Assembly (NCBI GenBank): GCA_024741835.1
Contig: JAENRP010000002.1
Location: 425,806-489,805 of the forward strand
Source of the DNA: Diplocarpon mali
Lineage: Eukaryota > Ascomycota > Leotiomycetes > Helotiales > Drepanopezizaceae
Reading direction: 5' to 3'
DNA: 64,000 bases
A model generated the notes under the pieces. The model was not told the origin of the DNA. It searched no databases and was given only the letters and a program-made list of their open reading frames with translations. A program made the position numbers and the translations under genes. Shown here piece after piece: positions 32,925 to 44,340 of this stretch (positions are counted from its first letter, which is position 1; every line of letters begins with the position of its first letter).

Positions 32925-33966
32925 TCAACCAGGACCCCTTAGTACCTCTTGTACGCGCCCATAAACATGAAAAAAGTACCATACCTCGCTCAGAACCGTC
33001 CTCCCATTATACATCGTCCCACTGCCAGCCGCAGTAGCATTATATCTCGGCCCGGAGTAGCCAATATACAGCAGGTACTGTAGCCGGCCGACAGCGCTTC
33101 CTGCAGATCCTCAAGACTGACTATGGAGCTATTACTTTGCCTGATATTGGCGGCAGAGAGCCAGCCTTAGGTCGGCAGGTCCAGGTAATAGGCCACGGCT
33201 GTCTCAAAGTAGTCGACGACTTCGCTGTGGTTCTGATTCGCGGGGCTATAGCATGGAAGGACGAAGTTCGAGAAGCAGGTCGCGTGCTTGGAGAACTCGT
33301 GGGCCCAGAAGTCCGGGTTGGGCTGGGCTTGCGCGGTCCAGAATTTGTTCATGTGAGCTAGCAGGTCAAACCCACCGAAGGGTGCAGATGTCAGGGCCAG
33401 AAAAGGCGGTCATGGCGACGCCGTTTAGCTTTTGGTGTTTAGACTTGAGAGGGGGTCGTATTGATGGCTGGGAAAATGAGTTCCATTGGGATGTGGGATA
33501 TGGGATGTGGTTCTGGAAATGGGGAGGTAGGCTTTGCTGGAGTGTGGAGTATTTGGAAATGGGTATGTAGGTACCTCAGATCGCAATATTGCGTGTAAGA
33601 CCCATTCCAGAAACCCGGCCAGAGACCGTGTAATGTCCAGGCATTTGTGGGCAGAACCTGGCCTTTGCTTTCGAGGTATAGGAACTCTAGAACTGCGTGT
33701 TCAGCACCAGCCCTACGTGCGTTTCCGTGCAGCAGCTGGGCATTGGCTGAGCAAGATAAGACCAGTTTCTCTACATCATCAGTCAGACTTATACATAAAC
33801 ATAAACAATGGTAAACATGAATAAAGATGGCATTGGAAAGTGACATACGCAGCTGGCAGGTATGATTCAGATTACTCTGTCCCAAATACAGCGAGGCCTG
33901 GGCACCGCGGAACCGATTACTGAGATCGTAGAAACCCGCAATGTGTATACTGTTTGTACGTGACAT
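32925..33966 (-). pseudogene. RNase T2 pseudogene
   Basis: Fragments of a secreted RNase T2 appear in order on the minus strand but in different frames. ASLYLGQSNLNHTC is the mature N-terminus (about 33870). A CCTETHVGLVLNTQF piece is followed by a TAG where the family has Trp. WTLHGLWP is active-site motif CAS1, and WAHEFSKHATC is motif CAS2 (about 33320). YIGYSGPRYN and VWYFFHVYGR are at the C-terminus. At least three frame changes and two stops (TAG, and TAA after LDLPT near 33165) interrupt it. One genuine intron (donor GTACCT, acceptor TTTCCCAG) still joins YCDL to the next piece in frame. The ancestral enzyme cleaved single-stranded RNA outside the cell or in vacuoles. Loss seems recent, since both catalytic motifs are still perfect. 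Confidence 0.8.
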
Positions 33967-34575
33967 ACGCGATGAACGTTAACCTCATTGTGAAATCGAA
34001 ATCTCGCTTATTGTAGACATTCATCAGATGTCAATAAGCAGCAAAGGAGATAAAAAGGAAAAAAAAAAGACAGTCCATGAGTCGTCTGCAGCTAGATACC
34101 TTGCAATATGATATCATCAAACACGGATCGACCTTCTTTGTTGGGAGTTATCTAAACGTACCATACGTGCGCAACACGGAATACAGTCTGCAATACTTGA
34201 TAGCGTAGAACTTTTGCTCAATCTAAAATCATCCGCTAGCCGGATAAAGACGGGCAAGAGCTTGGGCCAAGTACGCGGGCAAGTTAGTAAGAGAAGTTAA
34301 CATTGGCATTAACATCTAGATTAGCACCTCAGACTCGAGAATCAGCTTCAGCCTTCAAACACCCTCAACCAGGAGTTCAAGATTCTGTAAAACAGGCCGG
34401 ATCCGCTTGCAATGTGTATATCAAGCCGAACTCAACTCATCAAACCTCCCCCTCGGTAAAGATCACGAAAACACATGAATATATACCCTAAAACCGAAAC
34501 CGAGTCGACCACCTCTCAAGACCTCGCAAGATCGCCACCCGAACCCTCCCACCTCACCTACCAAAGCCCCCCAGA
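33967..34575. other. Intergenic region upstream of COG2
   Basis: 609 bp between the RNase T2 pseudogene and COG2. The last 70 bp are C-rich, as in fungal 5' leaders. No coding signal. Confidence 0.6.
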
Positions 34576-35451
34576 ATGAGCAAATTCTACTTCGGCGGCC
34601 CCTCTTCCGTGGCCTCTACCACATCCCTCAACGCTCCCGATTCCTCCGACGATGAAGACACGCTCCCTTACCCGCTCGCGCTCCCGCGGTCCGACTTCCT
34701 TGCGCCCGACTTTTCCGCGCCCAGCTACCTATCTACGCTCTCCGACCGGCATCAGACGCTCGAGGATCTGCGGCTCGACCTGCGTGAGCGCTCGCAGGCC
34801 CTGTCTAAGGAGCTGCTCGACCTGGTGAACGTCAACTACGAGCAGTTCCTCAGCCTGGGCGCGGACCTGCAAGGTGGCGAAGAGAGAGTTGAGGACGTCA
34901 GGGTTGGGCTCCTGGGGTTTCGGAGGGGGGTTGATGAGGTGAGACGTGTGGTGGGGGGGAGGAGAGAGGAGGTGGAGGGGCTGATTGAGGCCAAGAGGGC
35001 GTGTGGGAAGGAGATTGCGGTGGGAAGGGGATTGCTGGAGGTTGATTCGCGGTTGGAGGAGTTGGAGGAGAGGCTGATGGTTGCTAGTCTTGGGCGGATG
35101 GGGGAGGATGAATGGAGCGAGAGTGAGAGCGAGGAGGAGGAGTATGAGGATAGAGATGATGTTGTGAAGACGGGCACAGGGAAGATGCAGAGACTGGTGG
35201 ATGATTGTACAAGGGTGGAACGACTTATGAAGAAGGTGGGTGTGCAACATCCGTTTATTATTGCGCAGCAGGAGAGACTTCTTAGGGTGAGGAATACGAT
35301 TTTGCTTGACCTTGGGACAGCTTTGAAGCAGACTGCTGCTGGGATGGGAGAGGGAGGGAAGACAAAGTTGATTCGGTTATTGGGGATTTACCGTGATTTT
35401 GGAGCTGAGGGAGAGGCCGTGAAAGTTTTGAAGGACCTGAAGTCGCGGTAA
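34576..35451 (+). CDS. COG2: Conserved oligomeric Golgi complex subunit 2 (COG2), short fungal form
   Basis: Single exon, 291 residues. The N-terminus has LPRSDFLAPDFSAPSYLSTL followed by the RHQTLEDLRLDLRERSQAL and LVNVNYEQFLSLGADLQGGE segments, the conserved COG2 N-terminal domain. COG2 belongs to lobe A of the COG tethering complex, which organises retrograde vesicle traffic within the Golgi. Residues 40-170 are predicted coiled coil by heptad content. An acidic linker (SESESEEEEYEDRDD) sits near residue 185, then a second helical region. Animal COG2 is over 700 residues; the C-terminal domain is absent here, as is usual in filamentous fungi. The gene converges with uL1m, whose stop is 175 bp downstream. 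Confidence 0.82.
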   Translation: MSKFYFGGPSSVASTTSLNAPDSSDDEDTLPYPLALPRSDFLAPDFSAPSYLSTLSDRHQTLEDLRLDLRERSQALSKELLDLVNVNYEQFLSLGADLQGGEERVEDVRVGLLGFRRGVDEVRRVVGGRREEVEGLIEAKRACGKEIAVGRGLLEVDSRLEELEERLMVASLGRMGEDEWSESESEEEEYEDRDDVVKTGTGKMQRLVDDCTRVERLMKKVGVQHPFIIAQQERLLRVRNTILLDLGTALKQTAAGMGEGGKTKLIRLLGIYRDFGAEGEAVKVLKDLKSR

Positions 35452-35626
35452 CTCCTAGGTGAAGAATATGTACAATGTATGAGGATACCATCAATACCCT
35501 CACTATAGGAGTCTAAATATGTTGTGCGTGACTTAGGTTATTCGCCACCTCAGTAAAGGTTTTGCCTGGGAGACCGCGAATACAACACAAAGGAACTATG
35601 GTACATCTAGTCTACAAATGTGCAAA

Positions 35627-36645
35627 CTACGAAGTCGACAAATCCCTGGGAGTTATGTCCGATCCTGGCGTCTTGAACTCTCCATTGAGAGGAAAACCCG
35701 GAGCATTCGTAGAGCTCAACACCACCTCGGCTAACTCCTTGCTAATTTTGTCATTCAAGTTCGCCATATCCCTCTTCACAGCATCCATGAAAGCCTTGAC
35801 ATTCCGCGCTAGCTCTTCGGGCGTGAATCCCAACTGTCCGATAGCCATCCGAACCACGCCCAACCTTTCTCTGTACTCAGCACCACCAATCAGATCCTTC
35901 AGCATAGATGCCGGGTCCTTGACGACCGTTCCCAGCTTCATGCTCGGCATCAAACCACGTGGTCCGAGGACTCGTCCCAGACCAGCTTTGTTCATCTTCT
36001 CCAGGGAGTCGATCTGGCATATACATCTGTCGAATTCGATACGTCCGTCCTTCACAGCCTCGAAGATTTCATCTTCTCCGACCAAGCTTGCACCTGCGGC
36101 CAATGAATCTTTCGCATATTTCGAGTCTGCAGGACAGATGACACATATCCGGATGTCGGTCTTGACGGGATGGGGAAGCCGTAGGCGGTTACGGATGATA
36201 GGGCCGTTCTTCAGGGACTTTACTCTGAGAGCAACCTCGTACTTGGCGGATGTTGGCCTTTGGCCGACTTCGAAGGCTCGTATGTACCTGCAGGATATCA
36301 GTCGAGGCCAATGGTGGTGAATGTAAAAGGTACGTACCGCATAGCATCGCAGAGCGAGAACAACTCCAGATCTTTGAGATCATATTGCCTATATGTCGTG
36401 CTCGTCTTCTTCTTCTTCCTTTTCGATTCTTCACCCTTCTTCTTGTTCTTCTGGGGATTCTGCCCAGATCCCTTTGGTTTTTCCAGAGGCTTCTTCGATT
36501 TTGTTTTCTGGACGAAGCTATTGGCTGCTAAAAGGGCGGTCGTACTCAAGAACCGGGCAGAAAAGTGCGCAGGAGATGCTCGAGATCGAGACGTGGAGCT
36601 GCATATTCTCTTCAGATGAGACAGACACGGCCTTGCGGTCGCCAT
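35627..36645 (-). CDS. Mitochondrial large-subunit ribosomal protein uL1m
   Basis: Two exons, 36645-36338 and 36287-35627, give 322 residues. The 50-nt intron (donor GTACGT, acceptor CTGCAG) joins LCDAMR to YIRAFEVGQRPTSAKYEVAL in frame. The second exon carries the L1 fold with GRVLGPRGLMPSMKLGTVV, the conserved RNA-binding stretch. uL1 forms the mobile stalk that helps release tRNA from the E site. The N-terminus is Arg/Ser-rich with few acids (mitochondrial presequence), followed by a Lys-rich linker. The start at 36645 was chosen because MATARPCLSHLKRI is a good presequence; an in-frame ATG about 50 nt upstream is possible. It is divergent from GluRS. Confidence 0.9.
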
Positions 36646-36826
36646 GTTGTGGATGCTGAAAGTTGTTTGAGTAGATAATCGAAGTCGAGGCATAAAATCG
36701 TCAGCCTCCTTCTTCCGTCTTAGCGTGAATATCCCTGCTCTTGAGTTATAAGCACTGCCCCGCCATGAATTAATCGCACCCACGGAACCCCTCCATCGGC
36801 CCCGAATTGCTCCCACAACGGCAAGC
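36646..36826. promoter_or_regulatory. Bidirectional promoter, uL1m / GluRS
   Basis: 181 bp separate the start codons of two translation genes on opposite strands, so a shared promoter is likely. No classical TATA element is seen. Inference from spacing. Confidence 0.5.
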
Positions 36827-38753
36827 ATGAAGCCTCAGGAGGTATCACAGCTGCCCGCCCACTTGGCAGCATTGGACTTCAAGGCCGTTGAGCCACATTT
36901 AGTTGCATTGGACAAGCATCTCACGCTCAGGACCTATGTCGAGGGGTACTCGCTCAGTCAAGTCGATACCGATATCTGGATCACCATCCGAACGAACAGG
37001 ATTGCCACTGCGGCTTTGAAGAAGGGGAATCTGGTAAATGTTGGGAGATGGTTCAGCTATATCGAGCAGACGCATCCTGAGATTCAGCAGGAGATCAAGG
37101 CGAAGGATGAGGCGGAGAAGGCAAAGAAGGAAGTTCAGAGTCGGGCGGGGGCAAGCTACAACATGGCTCTGCAAGATGTCGAAAAGGGTGTCGTTACCAG
37201 ATTCCCGCCTGAGCCATCGTGAATTCTCCAGTCACTTTCAAGTGACATTACTGACATGGAATAGTGGATACCTGCACATTGGACATATCAAGGCCGCGTT
37301 GCTGAACGACTACTTTGCCCACGAGCTCTACAAAGGTACCTTGCTGCTTCGGTTCGACGATACCAACCCCTCGAAAGAGAAGCAAGAATTCCAAGACTCA
37401 ATTGCCGAAGATCTGAAGCTAGTTGGAATCAAGCCGGACAAGACGAGTTTCACGAGTGACTACCTGGAGGACCTGTACCAATACGGTATTCGTATGATCA
37501 AGGAGGGACATGCATATGCAGATGACACCGACCAGGAGACCATGAGAGCCGAGAGAATGGACGGAATCGCGAGCAAGAACCGGGACAAGAGCGTTGAGGA
37601 GAATCTTGCTATCTTTGAGCAGATGAAGGAGGGCACTGAGACTGGAAGAAGGTACTGCATTCGTGCCAAGATGTCTGTTGACAACCCGAATAAAGCTATG
37701 CGCGACCCAGTAATCTATCGTTGCAACGTCGATACACCACATCACCGAACCGGCATCGCGTGGAAGATGTACCCAACGTACGATTTTGCCTGTCCTATTG
37801 TTGACTCGCTTGAAGGAGTTACGCATGCATTGAGAACGACCGAGTACACTGATCGGAACCCACAATACCAGTGGTTCCTCGATACACTCAAGCTTCGTCA
37901 GGTTCACATGTGGGATTTCGCCAGAATGAACTTCATCCGAACTGTATTATCGAAGCGAAAGCTTACGAAATTGGTCGAATCCAAGGCTGTCTGGGGCTGG
38001 GACGACCCTCGAATGCCCACAATCCGCGGTGTACGTAGACATGGTATGACCATCTCTGCATTACGAGACTTCATCTTGAAGCAAGGTCCCAGTCGGAACA
38101 TCGTAGTCATGGACTGGACCAATTTCTGGGCATCAAACAAGAAAGAAATTGATCCTGTTGCCCCGCGCCACACCGGTGTGCTTGAGAAAGACGCCGTCAA
38201 AGCGACACTTACGAACGGACTCGAGAAAGCATATACCGAGGACAAGCCCAAGCACGCCAAGAATCCTGCCATCGGCACAAAGAAAGTAGCTTTCAGCAGA
38301 AACCTAATCCTCGACCAGGAAGATGTCAAGCTATTCAAAGAAGGTGAGGAAATCACGCTCATGGGCTGGGGTAACGCCTTTGTGCGCTCCATCACTGGTT
38401 CATCCCCCATCACCACTGTGTCTCTCGAACTGCACCTCGAAGGTGACTTCAAAAAGACTGAGAAAAAGGTAACCTGGCTCTCCACAGAAGGGCAAGAGCT
38501 TATCCGTGCCGAAGTCTGGAAATTCGACCACCTGTTCACGAAGGACAAGCTGGAAGAAGAAGATAACTGGGAAGATTTTGTGAATAAGGATAGTGCGAAG
38601 ATGGAGGTCCAACTTTGTGACGAGAATGTCAAGGATCTGAGGGAAAACGATATCATCCAGCTGGAGCGGAAGGGCTTCTTCAGAGTGGACAGACCCGCTG
38701 TAGGAGGGAAGCCGGTGGTGCTGTTTGGGATTCCGACGGGAAAGACGAAATGA
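36827..38753 (+). CDS. Glutamyl-tRNA synthetase, cytosolic
   Basis: Two exons, 36827-37218 and 37265-38753, encode 626 residues. The 46-nt intron (donor GTGAAT, acceptor ATAG) splits a Ser codon directly before GYLHIGH. The enzyme charges tRNA-Glu with glutamate using ATP. A GST-like N-terminal domain (residues 1-110), which in yeast binds the cofactor Arc1, precedes the class I catalytic core. The HIGH motif is at about 135-138, FDDTNPSKEKQEF follows, and the KMSKS-equivalent LSKRK lies at about 359-363. The core has the eukaryotic/archaeal features WDDPRMPTIRGVRRHG and the beta-barrel anticodon-binding domain at the C-terminus (ELHLEGDFKKTEKKVTWL). No mitochondrial presequence is seen. The length is slightly short of the roughly 640-720 usual for fungi, but all domains are present. 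Confidence 0.94.
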
Positions 38754-40650
38754 GAGGAGATTCCGGTCTCAGTCAAGTAGATAAAGAGTAAAAGTGTTTT
38801 TGAGAATTTATGGCTGAATAACTTGGCTGTGGGGGTGCGAATGAATGACTTGAATGCATCGGTTTCTTGCGGCATCTTTCCTTGCTCGGCAGATGCACAG
38901 AGAGCATGTTGGCCTGTCTTTGGATTTCGTAACATAACAAATTGGTACATAATCAGTGCCTGGGTTCTTAAAGCCATATGGATCGACCGTACATTCTTTT
39001 TGTCTTACAGCCAGTTGTTCTTCATGACTAAACTGAAATTTTCCTCTTGCCTTTGTTTTTGCGTAAAAGTGAATTGGCTACGTGATCATATCCTCTCTTA
39101 GTAGATCTTCCAAATCCAGGGGAGTGATTGTAGAATCCCCAGGAAAAGGTTGTGAGAAAAATGTCAAAATCTTTGTATTTTTTATACATATGGTTTTCCT
39201 CCTTCGCTTAGTTCTCCGTGGAAGCCCACATTCAAAAGCAAGATGGGCAAATCAGGAATATCAATAGCTATTTTCTCAAATCTCCAAGTCACTATACCCT
39301 ACTCGAACCTGGCAAAACCTGGGTCTCTGGAATTCTCAAGCAGATATAATTCAAAGAAGACGTCAAAATAGTTGAAAATATGATTTAAGCAAAACAGTGA
39401 TTCGAGTTAGCCCCCACAAAACTTGACTTGGTTTTTGAACTTTTTATTGGCGAGGTAGGTTGAGCGAGTGCCGGGTGGAAGAATCGCTTATTCTGTTCTG
39501 AAGTCGAGCAATCCTTGATGGATATCATGATTTAATCATACGAAGCTTGGTTTGTTAGTCTAACGCCTGGCTAATAAGTGGTGGATGAAAGTGGTTCAGT
39601 CTATAAGTCACGATATGAATAGAAATTTTCCCGATAATATAATAGTGTGGTTCTCTCATGGTCATAATTCTCTTTAGCGAGATCACTCCAAGTTGTCACA
39701 GGTGACGAAGATCCGAGACTATTAAGCTTATACCATCAAGGCGAGTGATGCGGCCTTGGAGACTTCTCGCTTAACCCTCTCACGTCAACAAAGCCAGCCC
39801 GCCGCGTCCGTCTACTCGCCTCTCCCGTACCGCCCCCCGACACAAAACCATTCAAGAATAGAGCCAAAAGACTCGAAGACCTTGCTCACAGGAATCATGA
39901 AGCAAGCAGACGCGCCGGGGCCAAAAACACGTGTCCGGCCTCGACTCCACGCACCAGGCCTGTGGCCGTGCTGACCAAACACGCCAGCTCCACGATGGGT
40001 AGGCGGGGGCCAGGAGCGTGAGCAAGCACCGAACCGCCCTCCCTTGATGCTATGGCTTTGCGAGTCGCACAAGGCGGAAGCGACACCGCGAAGGCTTCGA
40101 TCGCTCTTCACGAGGAGCAGGAACACAACAGACAGTCGATCGGAGCATTTTCGAGGGGTTCGAAAAAGAGGGAGCGTGGAAAGAGAAGAGAAAGAGACCA
40201 CGGCGCGGAGATCCGAGCCTTCTCCCCGCTGCCGGTGAGGGATCGTGCTCCAGGGGCCGGATGAGGGAAGGGTCGAAAGGGCCACGCCCGCTCGAGGGTA
40301 GATGAAAGCTGTGAAGAGATAGAGACAAGCTGGATATAGGATCGAGAGGGATGGGACGAGGCCCATTTGAATCGCTACGCGGGAGCTTTATGTACACGCC
40401 CCCTTACAGTCTTGGGTGTTGATACTTCTTGGGTCGGAGGATACGGTATGTGTTGTGGTATGGACTCATGAATAATACTGCAGTAGGGAAAAGGATGTCT
40501 AGAGGTGGAATACAGAGCACCAAGCAGTGTTCGGGGCCATCTTACCAAGACCCGAGTGCAGGGGGTGGCGCCATTACGTGCTGCATTCCCCTCCCCGACA
40601 TTCATACTCAAATATCTAAACATTACATATATTTCGTTGCAGATATTTCG
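38754..40650. other. Intergenic region between convergent genes
   Basis: About 1.9 kb between the stops of GluRS and the minus-strand transporter. 39000-39750 is AT-rich and featureless. 39750-40400 is GC-rich, with overlapping open frames up to 184 codons on both strands, all Arg/Ser/Pro-rich and without recognisable motifs, so no gene is called. Confidence 0.5.
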
Positions 40651-42396
40651 TCATAGGATTCGAATGCTGCTCTTGGATCTCCTCACCCCTTTCGCAGGCT
40701 TCTCACCCATCTGCCTACCATCCGCCATCTCAAGACTCTCCTCCTTGAGCTTCATTGTCGGGCTCTCGCCCTCCGTCAGCATCCAACTCCACGCTACACC
40801 TGCCCCGCTCACTACAAATAAGTAACCCCACCAGACAAGCCCCACGATACCCCTGTCCACCCCCCAGCCGAAGATAACGCCTCCGAGTGCTGGGCCCACG
40901 GCCCGGCTCAGACTGCTGAGCATGTTGCCCCCGCCGTGGACGGCGCCGAGGGCTCGGGGCGAGGGCGCTGAGTTGGTGAGCAGGATGACGCTGCTGGGGA
41001 TGCCGAATGTGCGGGCTGTGACTTGCATGAAGAGGATGAAGGCTATCCCGGCGCCCTGGAAGATGGGATGCGAGCTTGAGATCAAGCACAGGTAGGGGGC
41101 GAGCAGGTAGGCGAGCGGAAACATGGCGAGTGCGACTCGGTAGCTGCGAAGGGTGCCGAGCCAGGCCTGGAGGGAAGGATAGATGCAGAGTTGGATGAGG
41201 ATCCCGAAGACGCCGAAAGCCGAGAGGAACAAGCCGATGGTCGGGGAAGGGAGGCCGAGGCCGCCGATGAACTTGGTAGCGGAGGTGGAGGGGGCCTCGG
41301 AGGGGGGTGTTGAGAGGAAGACGGGGAAGACTTGCATGAAGGCCGAGTTGTGGAGAGGGAGGAGGGCGAAAGAGATGATGGTGAAGAGGACTTCGCGGGT
41401 CCAGATGGCTGGATCGGTCATGGACAGTCTCGGGCGTGACGGTGGCAGGGACCTGAATTCCCGGAGGGGAGCCTGCGACGCTCCTGGCGACGGAGAGCGC
41501 ATGTCCACGAGGTCTGTATCGCTGTCGCTGTCGGTCTGGTCCCCGCCATCCACGGCCATGTAGGCAGAAGAGCGCCTCCTCAGGACCACACGGCTGAAGA
41601 GCCTGCCGATGGCAGCTCCAACAACGAGTCCGCGGTCCTTCTCCTCCTCCAGGCGTGGCATGGTCTCCTTCAATCCGAACACCGCCAGGCACAGGCTCCC
41701 TACCAACGCTCCGGCATTGCACATGGTCGGCAGGGCAAATGGGAATGCTCGCATCCACGCAACGCCCCGAGGCTCGCTCGCCAAGTTCCAAAGCCCAGAT
41801 GGCCCGAAGAGCCACGGAAGGTTCACGACGGGATCCGCCAGACACCCTCCCAGCGCCAACCCGATCACCACTCCCGAGTTGAACACCAGCGGCAGCAACA
41901 AGAAGGCCCTGCTCTGGTATTTCCTCTCCACGACGATCTCCGCAGTCATGGTGCGCATCACCCCAATGTTCCCGTTCCCGATACCCGCCAGAACCCTCCA
42001 GCCCATCACGGCTGGGAGGGTCGTCGCGAAGCCAAAGCCCACATTCGATACGATAGACAGCCCCAGCCCGAGAACGATGGTTGGTTTCCTGCCGTAGTGA
42101 TTCGCGAAGCTCGCCCACGGCACCGAGGTCGCGAACTGCGCGAGCGCAAACAGCGCGACCAGCAAGCCGGCCTGGCGCGAAATCGACGCGGGGCTCGTCG
42201 TGTCGCCCGTCTGGAGGGATCGGATGAGGTAGTAGAGGTAGGGGAGGAGGCAGGTGTTCGACAGCGGTTCGGCGAGGCGGCAGAGGGCGAGGATGAGCAG
42301 TTGGCGTTTGTGCGGGAGGGACATCCAAGTCACCGGCGGCTCCGGCTGAGGCACTCTGGCGGCGCCGGCGCCATTGCTGGAGCTGGGAGGGGGCAT
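40651..42396 (-). CDS. Major facilitator superfamily transporter, drug:H+ antiporter/ZIF-like
   Basis: Single exon, 581 residues from the only in-frame ATG (42396). Twelve hydrophobic segments are split by a long polar loop (about residues 270-335, rich in Ser/Asp with DSDSDTD). The motif-A equivalent WASFANHYGRKPTIVLGL lies between segments 2 and 3, as in proton-driven MFS carriers. GIGNGNIGVMRTMTAEIV occupies the segment 4-5 region. The layout, with LCRLAEPLSNTCLLPYLYYL in segment 1, is that of the fungal YCR023C / zinc-induced-facilitator-like group at the plasma or vacuolar membrane. The substrate is unknown. No cluster partners are adjacent. The C-terminus is Lys/Arg/Ser-rich and cytosolic. 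Confidence 0.88.
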   Translation of the reverse strand: MPPPSSSNGAGAARVPQPEPPVTWMSLPHKRQLLILALCRLAEPLSNTCLLPYLYYLIRSLQTGDTTSPASISRQAGLLVALFALAQFATSVPWASFANHYGRKPTIVLGLGLSIVSNVGFGFATTLPAVMGWRVLAGIGNGNIGVMRTMTAEIVVERKYQSRAFLLLPLVFNSGVVIGLALGGCLADPVVNLPWLFGPSGLWNLASEPRGVAWMRAFPFALPTMCNAGALVGSLCLAVFGLKETMPRLEEEKDRGLVVGAAIGRLFSRVVLRRRSSAYMAVDGGDQTDSDSDTDLVDMRSPSPGASQAPLREFRSLPPSRPRLSMTDPAIWTREVLFTIISFALLPLHNSAFMQVFPVFLSTPPSEAPSTSATKFIGGLGLPSPTIGLFLSAFGVFGILIQLCIYPSLQAWLGTLRSYRVALAMFPLAYLLAPYLCLISSSHPIFQGAGIAFILFMQVTARTFGIPSSVILLTNSAPSPRALGAVHGGGNMLSSLSRAVGPALGGVIFGWGVDRGIVGLVWWGYLFVVSGAGVAWSWMLTEGESPTMKLKEESLEMADGRQMGEKPAKGVRRSKSSIRIL

Positions 42397-43090
42397 CGTG
42401 ATGGTTGGAAGCAGTTGGGCCCGAATTCCCAATCTGCTGCCACCGACAGGAGGGATGGCCTCCTCGTGGTACCCTCAGCCGGTCGACGAGCACGAGAGGA
42501 GGGAACCCCTCCTCGCGACCGAGGGAAGACGCAATCCGGGAGAGTTGAATAAAAGATGCGGGATAGAATGATCGTCGCTAAGGATTAGCACCCAGGGGTA
42601 AACGAGCGATACCCTTCTCTTCCTCTCCCAGTGATTAGTGAGAAGCGTGCGGTAGATCAAAAACGAATGCGGAGAGTGAATGAAATGAAGGACGTGTATC
42701 TCTTGACAACTTCTCCATGGCGAGCAGCCCGAGGGAACGGAGAGGTGGCCGTGAGCTTTAGGTGCTTTGGCTGTACCCTCCTCCCGGTGTTCCTGGGGCC
42801 GTGCCCTCTCACGAATGTCAACACTGTCTGGACTATCGCGACGACGGGCATTATCAGCGAGCGCATTCTGAACTCCAGCTCGCCCAAGGAAGGCCGATCC
42901 TCCGGCCTGGTCGTCGCGTCTGATGAGAGGTGGCAACTGACGGCGGCGTCAACAAACACGCCCTCCCTCTTGGATCCGTCACGCCGATCGCTCGAGCCCC
43001 GCGGGGGGACTGGGTAGGATCCCGCCTGGAACGCACGCCAGAGGACGCGTTCGTAACGGCACGAGAGGTCACATGAATTATGTCGACAGA
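42397..43090. other. Upstream region of the MFS gene
   Basis: GC-rich sequence with overlapping short open frames on both strands and no recognisable protein. Composition changes abruptly to AT-rich near 43095, where transposon sequence begins. Confidence 0.55.
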
Positions 43091-44340
43091 TGAAGCTCGA
43101 GGAAACAAAAGCTTTATGAAAAGGTTACAACAAATTAGATTTAAGATTTTTAATCTATACTATCCGATATATTTGAAGAGAGAATAGTATTCCTGATTAG
43201 CAAGTAAAAAAAGGCTAGAACTTATAGAGGAATTCGCTAAGCAAAGGTATAATTAAGCGAAAGTATAAGAAAATTAGACAATTGATGATTTTTTATAATA
43301 TTGTTGAAAGTGATAAGTATTGTATTAAAATAGGGCAGGGTCGAATGTAAGAATAATTTTTTTAATTTCCTTAGAATAGCAACCTTATGTAGTAAGCACT
43401 TAGAAAGAAGGCTAAGATATATCGATTATAGTTTAGGCTTACTTTTATATTAAATATATGTAACGACATAGAATCACCTGCGATACGGTATCAAGTATAG
43501 TAGCAAGAAAGGAGGTATAGAGGCGTATTCTATAGGTCTAATATTAAGAGAATGAAGAGATTGAAGAATACTTTATAGGAGAGAGTCTTCCTCTTTAAAT
43601 ACATAAGCCAGAAGCCCTATAGTCCGTTCACGTGATATCATAGAAGAATATCCTAGTACACCTTATTAAGGTCGAATCGGGGTATCCCTGCCTTTATCGA
43701 GATTAAAACTTCAAACGCTATAACTCCGAGATATCGAAGAGCTACTCCGGGGCGTTATCGTTTTAATATAAAGCTATTCGATATTCAAATTCCCATGTAA
43801 TAGATTAAGATCCTATTACTAAGAAGAATAGATATACTACAAAGTTATACTGAGAAGTTCCTAAAGACTAATTACCTACTTACTATCCCGATAGCTATAA
43901 ATTCATATATAATAACGCCCCTATTTACATTATTAAGAATATTACCAATTAGTTAAGGCAAAATAGAATAGAAGTGGTTGATCATCCACCGTATAGTCTA
44001 GATTTGAATCCTATTAAACACCTTTAATAGCATCTTAAAAATTAGATATATAAATTATATCTAGGGCTTCTAAAGACAGAAACTAGTTAAAAAGTAAAAA
44101 AACCTATTGATAAAGCACTTTAGAAAGCTTAAGAAGCTCTACTAGATGAGCTATTTTCAATTAGTAGCAAGTAGTATGCCAAAGCGAGTAAAAGCAGTAT
44201 CAGAAGCAAATAGATAGCATATAAAAACTAAGAGATATAATATTAATAAGAAGATAAAAATACCTCTTATAAACGTTTTAACTCAAAAATTAAAAGAGAT
44301 GATAATGTACTTATTTTTTAATTCGCCTTTATATATGAGA
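43091..44340 (+). mobile_element. RIP-decayed Tc1/mariner transposon
   Basis: The C-terminal half of a DDE transposase can be read with stops. NNAPIY (second catalytic Asp region, where DNAPIH is expected) lies near 43910. HPPYSLDLNPIKHL, with the third catalytic Asp, lies at 43983-44024, followed by two stops where Trp/Gln are expected. After a frame change SMPKRVKAVSEAN matches the family C-terminus. Stops are TAG/TAA at former TGG, CAG or CAA codons. The upstream 43.1-43.8 kb is too mutated to read. Terminal repeats were not found, so ends are set by the composition change. It is a different lineage from family C elements. Confidence 0.75.

Noticed and set aside
37904..38977. 357-codon minus-strand frame opposite GluRS
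   Set aside because: Shadow of the synthetase coding sequence, whose catalytic motifs are on the plus strand.
39812..40366. 184-codon minus-strand frame and its plus-strand partners
   Set aside because: GC-rich region open in several frames at once; no recognisable domain.
41609..42097. 162-codon plus-strand frame opposite the MFS gene
   Set aside because: Antisense shadow of a gene with clear transmembrane segments.
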